Origin: Citricoccus alkalitolerans | GTDB lineage: Bacteria > Actinomycetota > Actinomycetes > Actinomycetales > Micrococcaceae | Assembly (NCBI RefSeq): GCF_039528175.1 | Contig: NZ_BAAALH010000002.1 | Span: 1,116,001 to 1,180,000 of the forward strand | Direction of reading: 5' to 3' | Length of the DNA: 64,000 bases | In this document: positions 8,205 to 16,151 of the stretch, piece by piece | Layout: each line of letters starts with the position of its first letter | How positions within the stretch are numbered: the stretch's first letter is position 1 | Program-made: the position numbers and the translations under genes | The notes under the pieces: model-generated | Seen by the model: the letters and a program-made list of their open reading frames with translations, nothing else | What the model was told of the DNA's origin: nothing | The model's database searches: none

Positions 8205-9439
8205 GCCAGTCAACGCCGGCACCGCAACCGGAGGTGCCGAAGGCCGGCGCGGCGCTGTTGACCGTCCTGCTCATCGCCATGGGCGTGGGCCCGCTGCTCA
8301 ACTACGGGCTCTCGGCGACCTCGGACCTGTTGATCCAGGAACTCGGCGTCTCGGCCGGCCAGTTCGGCCTCCTCGTGACGGTGTTGTTCGTCAGCGCCGC
8401 CGTCTCCTCCATGGTGATCGGGCGGCTCGCTGACGTCCTCAGCATCCGCAGCCAGCTGGTCTTCAACTACGGCGGCACCGTGCTGGCGCTGCTGATCTCG
8501 GCCCTCGGCCCGCAGTACTGGACCTTGATCGTGGCGTGCATCCTCGTCGGGCCGGCCCAGGTGATCGCCAACCCGACCACCAACCGCGTCATCTACTCGT
8601 CCGTGCCCGCCGTCAAGCGGTCCGGGTGGATCGGGGTCAAACAGTCCGGGGTCCAGGCCAGCCAGTTGGTGGCCGGTCTGCTCTTCCCGGCCGCGGCCCT
8701 CTGGGCCGGCTGGTCCGGTGCAGCGCTCGCCGCCGCCGTGGGGGTGCTGGTGCTGCTGTGGTGGTCGCTGCGCCACATCCCACCGGAAGACCCCACTGAC
8801 TGGGCGGCAGTCCGGGCGGTCCTCGCTGATCGGTTCCGGCGGCGGCGATCCGGTTCGACGGCCTCCCTGCCGGTCCAGGTCTGGCTGTTCGCCGCCGTCG
8901 CCTTCTTCTCCGGCATGGGCACCCAGGCCACCAACGTGTACCTGCCGCTCTTCGCGGTGCGGGACCACGGCTACAGTCTGCTCATCGGCGGGTTCGCCGC
9001 CGGGCTCTCCGGCGTGGTGGGCGTGGCCAGCCGCATCTACTGGGGCCGTGCCCTGGGTGCCGGGCGCCGGCCGGGCACGCTGCTGCTGCTGATCTCCTCC
9101 GGCGCCCTGCTCGGCATGGCCTGCATGGTCACCTCATCCCTGTGGGACCTGCCCGCCCTGTTCTGGGCCGGGGTCGTCCTGCACGGGTTGACAGTGCTGG
9201 GCACCAACGTGGTCGTCAACGCGGGGACCATGCAGTCCGTGGACGCCACCCGGATCGGTGCGGCCAGCGGGACCACGACCATGGGCATGTACGCGGGCTT
9301 CGCCGTAGGCCCCGTGGGGATGGGCGCGATCGTGGAGCTGACCGGTGGATTCGTGCTCGGCTGGGTGCTGGTCGGCGTGGCCTATGCCATCCTGTTCGGC
9401 CTGGCAGTGGCCATGGTCCGCACTACCCGCCGGGACTGA
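8201..9439 (+). CDS. MFS transporter
   Basis: This is a 412-residue, 12-segment major facilitator protein. The loop 2-3 motif appears as GRLADVLSIRSQ near residue 74, and the central hydrophilic loop near residues 190-225 separates the two six-helix halves. It starts at a TTG preceded by GAGGGA and overlapping the IclR stop by four bases, so the two genes are co-translated. Given the regulator and the neighbouring decarboxylase, a carboxylic or aromatic acid is a plausible substrate. A closer assignment within MFS is not possible by eye. Confidence 0.85.
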   Translation: MSQSTPAPQPEVPKAGAALLTVLLIAMGVGPLLNYGLSATSDLLIQELGVSAGQFGLLVTVLFVSAAVSSMVIGRLADVLSIRSQLVFNYGGTVLALLISALGPQYWTLIVACILVGPAQVIANPTTNRVIYSSVPAVKRSGWIGVKQSGVQASQLVAGLLFPAAALWAGWSGAALAAAVGVLVLLWWSLRHIPPEDPTDWAAVRAVLADRFRRRRSGSTASLPVQVWLFAAVAFFSGMGTQATNVYLPLFAVRDHGYSLLIGGFAAGLSGVVGVASRIYWGRALGAGRRPGTLLLLISSGALLGMACMVTSSLWDLPALFWAGVVLHGLTVLGTNVVVNAGTMQSVDATRIGAASGTTTMGMYAGFAVGPVGMGAIVELTGGFVLGWVLVGVAYAILFGLAVAMVRTTRRD

Positions 9440-9523
9440 AGAGTCATTCGGCGGCTTGACCACGCACTACTGATGTATCAGAGGCGAGGTGGGGAATCTT
9501 CGCGGCCCTCGTGGCGCCCCTCA

Positions 9524-10765
9524 TCACCGCGGCATGCTCGGTGCTGTTGCGCCGCCGGCACGGCGGCGGCCGTGGGCGAACCAGTAGACCACCATGGCCA
9601 GCACGAGGAACCCGGACAGCAGCAGGTACATCCCGGAGAACCCGGTGGCCGGCAACAGCGCGCCCAACACCACCGGGCCCAGGCCGGTGCCGATGTCCAG
9701 CATCAGGAAGTACGTGGAGGTGGCCACCCCGATCTGGAAGGGCGGCACCACGGTGGCCGCCACCGACTGCAGCGAGGTCAGCAGGGCCCCGAAGCCCAGG
9801 GCGCACAAGGCGGCCGCCACCAGGAAACCGCCGTTGGCCGGCCAGAGGGCCAGCACCGCCATGCCGCTCACGAGACATGTCAGCAGGGGGAACATCACGG
9901 AGTTGTCGCCGTACCGGTCCTGCATGGTCCCCACCACGAAGCGCGAGAGGACGAGGACCATGGCGTAGACCATGAAGTAGGCACTGGCAATCGTGGAACT
10001 GATGCCCTGTTCCTGGGCATAGCCGTTGAGGAAGGCCAGCACCCCGGAGTATGCCAGGCCGGCCATGAGCATCACGAGGGACACCGGCAGGGCCGGCAGT
10101 GAGATCACCCCACGCAGGGAGAATCGCGGTCGGAGGCTTTTCTGCTGGTTCTGCTGGCCCTGCTGGTGATGTTGGGCCCGCGGCAGGCGCACCACCAAGC
10201 CGGCCACCAGGCCGCAGACCGAGAAGGCCGTGCACAGGTAGAACAGTGAGTCGAAGCCGAACCTATCCGTGAGCTGGAAGGCCAGCAACGGTCCCAAGGC
10301 GGTGCCCACCGTGGTGGACGTGCCGAACCAACCGGTGCCCTCACTGCGGCGCCGCGGCGGGATCATCCCCTGGACCGCGGTGGCCAACACCGTGCTGGCG
10401 CCGCCGAACGCCAGCCCGTGGATCAGGCGGACGGTGATCAACAGGCCAAGGTCATCGGCCATCAGGTACAGGGCCGAGGCGACGAGGAAGAGCGCCAGGC
10501 TCGCGACGAGGACCCTCTTGCGCCCGATGATCTCCATGGCCTGGCCGGTGACCAGGCGGGACACCACGGCGCCCAGTACGAAGGCGCTGACCGCCAGGCC
10601 GGACAGCATGTCCGTCGCCTGGAACTCGTTCACAGCGTAGAGGGCCATCGCCGTCACCAGCAGGTAGAACACCATGGCCAAGAACAAGTTGGTCACGGCG
10701 GCCAGGACGAAATTCCGGCTCCACAACAGCCGCGGGGGCTGCGGGACGCTGGATGCGGAGGACAC
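9524..10765 (-). CDS. MFS transporter
   Basis: This 413-residue protein has 12 predicted membrane segments. Motif A-like residues occur after segment 2 (TGQAMEIIGRKRVLVAS near 74), and a Gln/Asn/His-rich cytosolic loop (AQHHQQGQQNQQK, ~200-212) separates the halves. The sequence resembles drug/arabinose-efflux-type MFS proteins (GRxxxxxA, then DxxGxxSLFY-like spacing), but the substrate is unknown. It is convergent with the preceding MFS gene and divergent from the next one, so it is likely transcribed alone. The Gln-rich loop is unusual but is encoded without frame disruption. Confidence 0.85.
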   Translation of the reverse strand: MSSASSVPQPPRLLWSRNFVLAAVTNLFLAMVFYLLVTAMALYAVNEFQATDMLSGLAVSAFVLGAVVSRLVTGQAMEIIGRKRVLVASLALFLVASALYLMADDLGLLITVRLIHGLAFGGASTVLATAVQGMIPPRRRSEGTGWFGTSTTVGTALGPLLAFQLTDRFGFDSLFYLCTAFSVCGLVAGLVVRLPRAQHHQQGQQNQQKSLRPRFSLRGVISLPALPVSLVMLMAGLAYSGVLAFLNGYAQEQGISSTIASAYFMVYAMVLVLSRFVVGTMQDRYGDNSVMFPLLTCLVSGMAVLALWPANGGFLVAAALCALGFGALLTSLQSVAATVVPPFQIGVATSTYFLMLDIGTGLGPVVLGALLPATGFSGMYLLLSGFLVLAMVVYWFAHGRRRAGGATAPSMPR

Positions 10766-10883
10766 GAAAGGGACCGGCTTTCCAAGGTGTGGGGGGAGGG
10801 GCCCGGCGAGGGCAGGGCCGTCGTCATTCTAGTCCGGGGCCAGGAGGCCGGACCGGAGTGGAGTGAGGACTACTCTGGAGATC

Positions 10884-12218
10884 ATGGCAAACCGCGGAAA
10901 CCTGACCTGGCTCTGGGTCATGATCGCCGCAGCCGTCCTCACGCAGACCGCCCTGAACCTGTTGCGGCCCGTCACCAGCTACAAGCTGTTGGCCCTGGGC
11001 GCCGGCGAGGCGACGGTCGGCTTGGCCACCGCTGCCTATGCCATCCTCCCGTTGGTGTTCGCGATGTCCCTGGGACGGCTCAGTAGCCGGCTGCCCACCC
11101 TGCGCGGCATGATCGCCCTCGGGGCGTTGGTGCTGGGGCTGGGCGGCGTCGGCTTGGCCTTCGGCTCCACCATCGCCGTGCTGATGGTGTCCTCGGCGGT
11201 GCTCGGCATGGGCCATCTGCTGTTCACCATTGCGGGCCAGACCGTGATCGGCCGGCGAGCCGCCCCGGAGAACATGGACGCGGCGTTCGGGTGGTTCACT
11301 GCCGCCTTCTCCGTGGGACAGATGTCCGGACCGTTGATCTCGGGGTTGATCCTCGGCAACGCCACTCTCGGCGAAGCCAGCCACAGTGCGGAGTTCGACG
11401 GGCGCATCGACGGGGCGCTGTGGCTCGGTGCGGTCTGTTCTTTGCTCGCCGTGCCGGTGATGTACCTCATGCGGGCTGACGGGGGCCGCCGCTCCCGGCG
11501 CCTGCCCGCGGAGCCCACGGAGGAGCCCGGGGACCGGCCCCATGGATTGGGGGACGGGAACAGCGGGCCGGCGGGGCCGGCGTCGGCCACCGAGACTGCC
11601 TTGGGTGCGGGTGCTGCGGGTGCTGCAGGCCCGGGAAAGCCCACGATGCTGGCGATCTGGCGGGTCCCCGGGATCCCCTCGCACATGATGGCGTCCCTGG
11701 CCCTGTTGGCGATGCTGGACATCCTCACGGCGTTCATGCCGCTGGTCGGCGAAGCGGCCGGGGTCTCACCGTTCTGGGTCGGCATCCTCCTGGCGGTCCG
11801 CGGGGGAGCCTCGTTCCTGTCCAGGATCGTGTTGCCCTGGATGTCCGGTCGGTGGGAGCGGCACCACCTGGTGCTCGTGTCCCTGTTGGCATCTGCCGTG
11901 GCCTTGGGATTCGTGCCACCGGCATTGGAAGGATGGCATGCCGTCTGGCTGGCGGTGGTGCTCATGGCCGTCGGCGGCTTCGCCCTCGGCATCGGGCAGC
12001 CGCTGACCATGTCCTTGGTGTCCCAGGCGGTGCCACCGACCTGGCGCGGGCCCGCATTGGCGTTCCGGCTGGTCGGCAACCGTGTGGGACAGGTGGCAAT
12101 GCCGGTGGTGGCCGGCCTGGCCGCCGCACCCCTCGGGCCTGCCGGTGGCATCTGGTGCGCCTGCCTGATCCTGGCCGCTTCCGGCACGGAGCGACTGGTC
12201 TCCGGCCGGAAGCGCTAG
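10884..12218 (+). CDS. MFS transporter
   Basis: This 444-residue major facilitator protein has a long low-complexity Gly/Ala/Pro-rich cytosolic loop between the two halves (residues ~200-252). The ATG at 10884 is chosen because CTGGAGATC precedes it, and the protein then begins MANRGNLTWLW with the first membrane segment immediately following; an upstream GTG at 10863 is also in frame. It is divergent from another MFS gene across a 118-bp GC-rich region. No substrate can be proposed. Codon use is like that of its neighbours. Confidence 0.85.
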   Translation: MANRGNLTWLWVMIAAAVLTQTALNLLRPVTSYKLLALGAGEATVGLATAAYAILPLVFAMSLGRLSSRLPTLRGMIALGALVLGLGGVGLAFGSTIAVLMVSSAVLGMGHLLFTIAGQTVIGRRAAPENMDAAFGWFTAAFSVGQMSGPLISGLILGNATLGEASHSAEFDGRIDGALWLGAVCSLLAVPVMYLMRADGGRRSRRLPAEPTEEPGDRPHGLGDGNSGPAGPASATETALGAGAAGAAGPGKPTMLAIWRVPGIPSHMMASLALLAMLDILTAFMPLVGEAAGVSPFWVGILLAVRGGASFLSRIVLPWMSGRWERHHLVLVSLLASAVALGFVPPALEGWHAVWLAVVLMAVGGFALGIGQPLTMSLVSQAVPPTWRGPALAFRLVGNRVGQVAMPVVAGLAAAPLGPAGGIWCACLILAASGTERLVSGRKR

Positions 12219-12250
12219 CAGGAGCACCAATAGGAGCGCCAACAGGAGCC
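12219..12250. repeat. 12-bp tandem repeat, about 2.6 units, between convergent genes
   Basis: CAGGAGCACCAA and TAGGAGCGCCAA follow each other, then a partial CAGGAGC unit, directly after the MFS stop codon. It is a short slippage-type repeat with no apparent function. Confidence 0.6.
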
Positions 12251-12263
12251 GAGTCGAAAGGTT

Positions 12264-12575
12264 CTAGACTGTGACGTCTGAGCCTTCCTCGTCCTCCTCG
12301 TCATCCCAGCCGGCCCACTCGGAGTCCTCATCCGGCTCGGCCGCGCCGCCGGAGTCGTCGGAACTGCCCTCCTGATAGTCCGGGACGCCGTTGTAGTCCT
12401 CGTCTCCGTCCAGCAGGAAGGTGTCCCGGCGCAGCGGGTCGATCGCATCCAGTGAATCCGGGTCATCAGAGGAGCCGTGGTCCGTGGTCCCGTCGCGGCC
12501 GTCAGCGGGCTGCTCCAGGTCGTTCTCGGGTTCTTCGATGAATTGCTGTTCCAGATCGTCTTCGTAGCGGGCCAA
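12264..12575 (-). CDS. Small acidic hypothetical protein
   Basis: The 103-residue protein is strongly acidic, with Asp/Glu clusters throughout (EPENDLEQ, DDPDSLDAIDPL, DEEDEEGSD) and no cysteine, membrane segment or signal peptide. Translation begins at a TTG with a near-perfect AGGAGG six bases upstream, which makes the start convincing despite the rare codon. Proteins of this composition are widespread and unnamed in Micrococcaceae. The central DPLRRDTFLLDGDEDYNGVPDYQ stretch is the only part with ordered-looking sequence. I cannot assign a function. Confidence 0.75.
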   Translation of the reverse strand: MARYEDDLEQQFIEEPENDLEQPADGRDGTTDHGSSDDPDSLDAIDPLRRDTFLLDGDEDYNGVPDYQEGSSDDSGGAAEPDEDSEWAGWDDEEDEEGSDVTV

Positions 12576-12646
12576 CTCGAACCTCCTGAATCTCGGGCGG
12601 CCCTCCGAGGGACAATCCGTCCGAACGGCCGCATCGTCCGGTCAGT

Positions 12647-13843
12647 CTAGTGCCGACGGCCGTCGCGGGGCAGGGCTGCCAGGGCCAGGGCAGTGAGGAC
12701 GATCATCATGAAGCCCACCCCGGCGAACAGCCACGGAGTGGACCCGGTGTGAGCAGTCCGCTCGGCAGCGGCCACGGACTCCGCACTGTCAGTGCCCTCG
12801 CTGGCATCACCGCTGGGGAAGTTCCCGCCACCGGGGTGTGACGTCATGCCGGCGGAGAGGCCCTCGACGAGCCTCTCGGCATCCGCCACGACCTGGGCCG
12901 GGCAGGCAAGGGTGGTGTCCCTGATGATGTTGCTGAGCTTCTGTGCGCTCGGCGTCTCGGGCGCCGTTGCGGAGGGCGATCCGGTGGTATCCGGTGTCTG
13001 GCCGTCCGGGCCACCGTTGCCGCCCGCATCGCCGGGAGCAGATCCACTCGGCCCGGAACCCTCGCCGCCGGTCCCGCCACCTCCGTTGCCGCCTTGGCTG
13101 TTGCCGAGGCCGGGTGCTGGGGCGGGCGCACCGGTGGTCGGGGTCGAGCCGCCTGGCGTGGTCGGGTTCTGAGATGGGCCGGCCGTGGGGGCCGACGTCG
13201 GAGCCCGGCTCGGGGTGTCCGACCCGCCAGTCGGCTCCGGGCTGGGCTGCGGGGCGGACGTCGTGGGATCAGGCGTGGGACTCGGGCCCGTCGGGGTGGG
13301 CGTGGGAGTGGGGGTCGGAGTGGGGCTCGGCCCGGCCTGCACCAGGATCGAGATCTCGCACTCTGATGTACCGCCCCGGCCATCGTCCGCGGTGACGGTG
13401 AGGCCGTCGTTGCCATGGGTGTCGGTGGGAGCCGTGTACGTCACCACGTGACCCTCGACCGAGGCCTCGCCGCCGAGCCAGGATGTCCCCGCGCTCAGGG
13501 TGACGGTGTCCCCGTCCGGGTCGAGGACATGTATACGCACGGACTCGGTGTCTCCGGTTTGGGTGACGAGACCGGGACAGTCGATCTCGGGAGGCTGATT
13601 GCCACCGGGGGAGGGGGAGGGAGACGGGGAAGACGAGGACCCGGGCGGCGAGGGGGCCGGGGTCGCAGACTGTGTGGGACCCAGGGAGTCGCTGGGCGAG
13701 GGCATCGGGCTGGCCCGGGCGGTTCCGACCAGGCCGGCCAGCACCATGAGGATGCCCGCGGTGGTGGCCACGGAGCGTCCGAGGAGCGGGAGTGCTCGAC
13801 TCGTGGAGGCGTGGTCAGGAGAGCGTCCTACCCTGGTGGTCAT
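12647..13843 (-). CDS. Pro/Thr/Ser-rich surface protein with Ig-like domain and C-terminal anchor
   Basis: This 398-residue protein is predicted to be exported. It has a signal-type segment (SVATTAGILMVLAGLVGTARA, ending near residue 43), a Ser/Pro linker, then a cadherin/Ig-like beta domain (PEIDCPGLV through SECEISILV, about residues 85-165). A long Thr-Pro/Ser-Pro and Gly-rich stalk follows, with a C-terminal hydrophobic span (FAGVGFMMIVLTALALAAL) and a basic RRH tail. It resembles cell-wall-anchored proteins, but I see no clear LPxTG. The start at 13843 follows CCGGAG; an ATG at 13867 is an alternative. The stalk is encoded by simple GTGGG-type repeats at about 13286-13335. A striking nested repeat lies upstream. 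Confidence 0.7.
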   Translation of the reverse strand: MTTRVGRSPDHASTSRALPLLGRSVATTAGILMVLAGLVGTARASPMPSPSDSLGPTQSATPAPSPPGSSSSPSPSPSPGGNQPPEIDCPGLVTQTGDTESVRIHVLDPDGDTVTLSAGTSWLGGEASVEGHVVTYTAPTDTHGNDGLTVTADDGRGGTSECEISILVQAGPSPTPTPTPTPTPTGPSPTPDPTTSAPQPSPEPTGGSDTPSRAPTSAPTAGPSQNPTTPGGSTPTTGAPAPAPGLGNSQGGNGGGGTGGEGSGPSGSAPGDAGGNGGPDGQTPDTTGSPSATAPETPSAQKLSNIIRDTTLACPAQVVADAERLVEGLSAGMTSHPGGGNFPSGDASEGTDSAESVAAAERTAHTGSTPWLFAGVGFMMIVLTALALAALPRDGRRH

Positions 13844-13875
13844 GCTCCGGCCCCCGTCGGTTGGCATCTGACCCC

Positions 13876-13910
13876 GTGTTGCCCGCCCCGTCGAGCAGAA
13901 CGGGCAACAC
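13876..13910 (-). terminator. Hairpin GTGTTGCCCG / CGGGCAACAC
   Basis: Perfect 10-bp arms with a 15-nt loop lie downstream of the aldo/keto reductase gene and just upstream of the surface-protein gene. There is no U run, so it may instead be a structured 5' leader of the surface-protein mRNA. Confidence 0.35.
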
Positions 13911-13915
13911 CGGCT

Positions 13916-13971
13916 GACTGTGATCATACCGTGATCTTTGCGGATGTCCACATCACGGAAGTGTCACAGTC
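13916..13971. promoter_or_regulatory. 20-bp inverted repeat built of direct GTGA repeats
   Basis: Arms at 13916-13935 and 13952-13971 match at 16 of 20 positions. Each arm itself contains two GTGA half-sites 11 bp apart (TGTGA-N7-GTGAT). This resembles binding sites of OmpR-class response regulators, which bind direct repeats about one helical turn apart. It lies upstream of the surface-protein gene. Confidence 0.45.
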
Positions 13972-13995
13972 TGCGTGGGTCATGCCACTACGAGG

Positions 13996-15000
13996 TCAGG
14001 CGGGGCGGCCTTCCGGGACGGACACGAGTGAGGGGTCATCCGTGACGACATGGCCGATGGCCGCGTCGATGGCTCCGAGGGTCGCCTGGTCCAGGGTGAG
14101 GTCCAGGGCTTTGACGTTCTCGACGATCTGCTCGGGGCGGGAGGCTCCGACCAGAGCGCCGGCGACGTTGGGGTTGGACAGTACCCAGGCGATGGCGAGC
14201 TGGCCCATGGTGGCGCCGAGCCCGTCCGCGATCGGGCGCAGCTTCTGGACGGCGGTGAGGACCTCGTCCGTCATCTTGCTGGCCATCGAACGCGCTCCGC
14301 CCTTCTCATCCGCACCGCGGGATCCTTCCGGAGCCTGCTGGCCGGGCAGATACTTTCCGGTGAGGATGCCACCGGCCATGGGGGACCAGACGATCTGGGA
14401 CAGTCCGAGGTCCTCGCAGGCCGGGACGACCTCGGCTTCGATGACGCGCCACAGCATGGAGTACTGGGGCTGGCTGGAGATGAGCTGGAATCCGAGCTGG
14501 GCGGCCATGGCGTGGGCCTCGCGGATCTTGTCCGCCGGCCATTCGGAGACGCCGATGTAGAGGGCCTTGCCGGCGCGGACGATGTCCGCGAATGCCTGCA
14601 TGGTCTCCTCCAGCGGGGTCTCCACGTCGAAGCGGTGGGCCTGGTAGAGGTCCACGTAGTCCATGTCCAGGCGCTGCAGGGATCCGTTGATGGACTCCAT
14701 GATGTGTTTGCGGGAGAGGCCGGTGTCATTGTGGCCCTTGGGGCCGGTGGGCCAATAGACCTTGGTGAACACCTCAAGGGACTCGCGGCGTTCGTTCTTC
14801 AGCGCCTCACCCAGGACGCTCTCGGCCTTGGTGTTCGCGTAGGTGTCCGCCGTGTCAAAACTGGTGATGCCCTGTGCCAGGGCCTCCTTCACACAGGCAT
14901 GGGCCGTCTCGTTCTCGACCTGGGAGCCGTGGGTGAGCCAGTTGCCGTAGATGATCTCTGAGATCTTGAGCCCGCTGTGGCCCAGGTAACGAAATTTCAT
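13996..15000 (-). CDS. Aldo/keto reductase (voltage-gated K+ channel beta-subunit/YghZ type)
   Basis: This 334-residue NADPH-dependent (beta/alpha)8 oxidoreductase begins MKFRYLGHSGLKISEI, the usual start of the group. Catalytic tetrad residues can be seen: Asp in TSFDTADTY (~50), Tyr in the same motif (~55), Lys in FTKVYWP (~81) and a His in the DLYQAHR region (~122). Cofactor-binding residues follow in the C-terminal VGASRPEQIVENVKA segment. TAGGGT ends six bases before the ATG, consistent with a leaderless transcript. Physiological substrates of the family are usually reactive aldehydes or methylglyoxal; here they are unknown. Confidence 0.9.
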   Translation of the reverse strand: MKFRYLGHSGLKISEIIYGNWLTHGSQVENETAHACVKEALAQGITSFDTADTYANTKAESVLGEALKNERRESLEVFTKVYWPTGPKGHNDTGLSRKHIMESINGSLQRLDMDYVDLYQAHRFDVETPLEETMQAFADIVRAGKALYIGVSEWPADKIREAHAMAAQLGFQLISSQPQYSMLWRVIEAEVVPACEDLGLSQIVWSPMAGGILTGKYLPGQQAPEGSRGADEKGGARSMASKMTDEVLTAVQKLRPIADGLGATMGQLAIAWVLSNPNVAGALVGASRPEQIVENVKALDLTLDQATLGAIDAAIGHVVTDDPSLVSVPEGRPA

Positions 15001-15058
15001 GGTTGTACCCTAGACCGGATTCCGGTGAAGTGGTGCGCTGACATGGCGCGTTGGTCAT

Positions 15059-15102
15059 AGCAAAATGGCCACCGTCCCCGAGGGGATGGTGACCATTCTG
15101 CT
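15059..15102 (-). terminator. Strong hairpin after cspA
   Basis: 21-nt arms (15059-15079 and 15082-15102) pair with three mismatches around a very short loop, 26 bp past the cspA stop. On the minus strand the 3' arm ends in a TTTT-containing segment. This is a likely intrinsic terminator. Confidence 0.75.
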
Positions 15103-15127
15103 GCCTGAAGGGTTCAGGCGTACTCGA

Positions 15128-15331
15128 TCAGAGCGGGCGGACTGCCGCAGCCTGCATGCCCTTGGGGCCCTGCTGGGACTCGAACTCGACCTTCTGGTCT
15201 TCCTGCAGTTCGCGGAAGCCATTGCCCTCGATGGCGGAGAAGTGAACGAAGATGTCAGCGGACTGATCGTCCGGGGAGATGAAGCCGTAGCCCTTCTCTG
15301 CGTTGAACCACTTGACGGTACCGGTAGCCAT
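15128..15331 (-). CDS. cspA: Cold-shock protein, CspA family
   Basis: The 67-residue OB-fold single-strand nucleic-acid-binding protein begins MATGTVKWFNAEKGYGFIS. Both RNA-binding motifs are intact: RNP1 (KGYGFIS, 13-19) and RNP2 (DIFVHFSAI, ~26-34). Length is standard. Upstream, TATTAT (complement of 15485-15490) forms a good -10 about 155 bp before the start, giving the long 5' leader characteristic of cold-shock mRNAs. A strong hairpin terminator follows the stop. It is likely a single-gene transcript acting as an RNA chaperone. Confidence 0.95.
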   Translation of the reverse strand: MATGTVKWFNAEKGYGFISPDDQSADIFVHFSAIEGNGFRELQEDQKVEFESQQGPKGMQAAAVRPL

Positions 15332-15484
15332 GATGGGCCCTTTCCTGAGGTTGTAAACCCATCGGTCTTCCGACGGGGGCGAAGCGGCGTGTGCGAAACC
15401 GCTTCCTACAACGCCCCGAGCGGCCAGAGGGCCAACCGGTCCGCAGTGGTGACGGACTTACTGCTACTACTACTTCTGAGACAC

Positions 15485-15490
15485 ATAATA
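15485..15490 (-). promoter_or_regulatory. -10 element of cspA with ~145-nt leader
   Basis: TATTAT is read on the minus strand, with TTCAGT 16 bp further upstream as a possible -35. It implies a leader of about 145 nt before the cspA ATG. Confidence 0.5.
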
Positions 15491-15581
15491 CGGGAGATGC
15501 CGCGGAACTGAAGCCCTCAATTTCCTCGGTGCGCATTCTTTTCCCGGTGTTCACCTGAGTCAGTCGCCGCGGTCCCGGACG

Positions 15582-16055
15582 TCATTCGAGATCGAGGCCG
15601 CGGTCAAGACGGTCAATACCGGGTTCTGGGGCGTCACGGCCACGGAGGCGGTCCAGCTGGCGCCGGTCTCGCTTGGTGGGCCGGCCTGCGCCCCGGTCTC
15701 GATGGGGCACGGCCAGCAGTTCCCGGGGCACGGGCTCGGGGGAGTGGTCGAGGTAGTGCCGGACTGCCTCGGGAGCTCCGACCCGCTTGGCTACCAGGCC
15801 GGTGACCTCCAGGATCCGCTCGCGGCCCGGCAGACGCAACCGGATGGTGTCGCCCGGCTTGACCGGTTGGGCAGCCTTGGCCGGCTGCCCGTTGAGGCGG
15901 ACGTGACCGGCCCGGCACGCGGTGGTGGCGGCCGAACGGGTCTTATACATGCGTACGCCCCAGAGCCAGGCATCCAGGCGGACCGGGCCGGCCGGCGTCG
16001 TGCCCGCGCCTGCGCCCGAGCCGGGACGCCGCGCGGACGGGGTAGCGGAAGGCAT
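15582..16055 (-). CDS. S4-domain RNA-binding protein (Hsp15/ribosome-recycling type)
   Basis: This 157-residue protein has an S4 domain at residues ~22-85: VRLDAWLWGVRMYKTRSAA, then AGHVRLNGQPAKAAQPVKPGD. A basic, Arg/Asp/Pro-rich tail follows, as in Hsp15-like proteins that bind stalled 50S-peptidyl-tRNA complexes. The ATG at 16055 is preceded by GGAGGTAGGA at suitable spacing; the longer ORF to 16100 is not supported. The low-complexity Gly/Pro N terminus (residues 3-20) is common in actinobacterial members. It is separated from the flavin reductase gene by a strong hairpin, so it is probably transcribed independently. Confidence 0.85.
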   Translation of the reverse strand: MPSATPSARRPGSGAGAGTTPAGPVRLDAWLWGVRMYKTRSAATTACRAGHVRLNGQPAKAAQPVKPGDTIRLRLPGRERILEVTGLVAKRVGAPEAVRHYLDHSPEPVPRELLAVPHRDRGAGRPTKRDRRQLDRLRGRDAPEPGIDRLDRGLDLE

Positions 16056-16100
16056 GCCGGAAATCCTACCTCCGGACCGGGTGCCGGCCCCGAGGAACAC

Positions 16101-16138
16101 TTTGCGGGCAGAGAACAGTACTCTTCTCTGCCCGCAAA
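16101..16138. terminator. Intrinsic terminator (15-bp perfect stem)
   Basis: TTTGCGGGCAGAGAA (16101-16115) and its exact complement (16124-16138) flank an 8-nt loop. The minus-strand copy ends in AAA/TTT, placed just after the flavin reductase stop at 16152. Confidence 0.85.
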
Positions 16139-16151
16139 ACGAGGAACAGGG

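Noticed and set aside
9480..9505. Possible decayed fourth copy of the 59-bp element (TGGGGAATCT)
   Set aside because: Only a 10-bp match to one arm, with no opposite arm at the expected distance.
14050..14961. 303-codon plus-strand frame over the aldo/keto reductase
   Set aside because: Antisense of a clear aldo/keto reductase; no ribosome site or recognisable motif.
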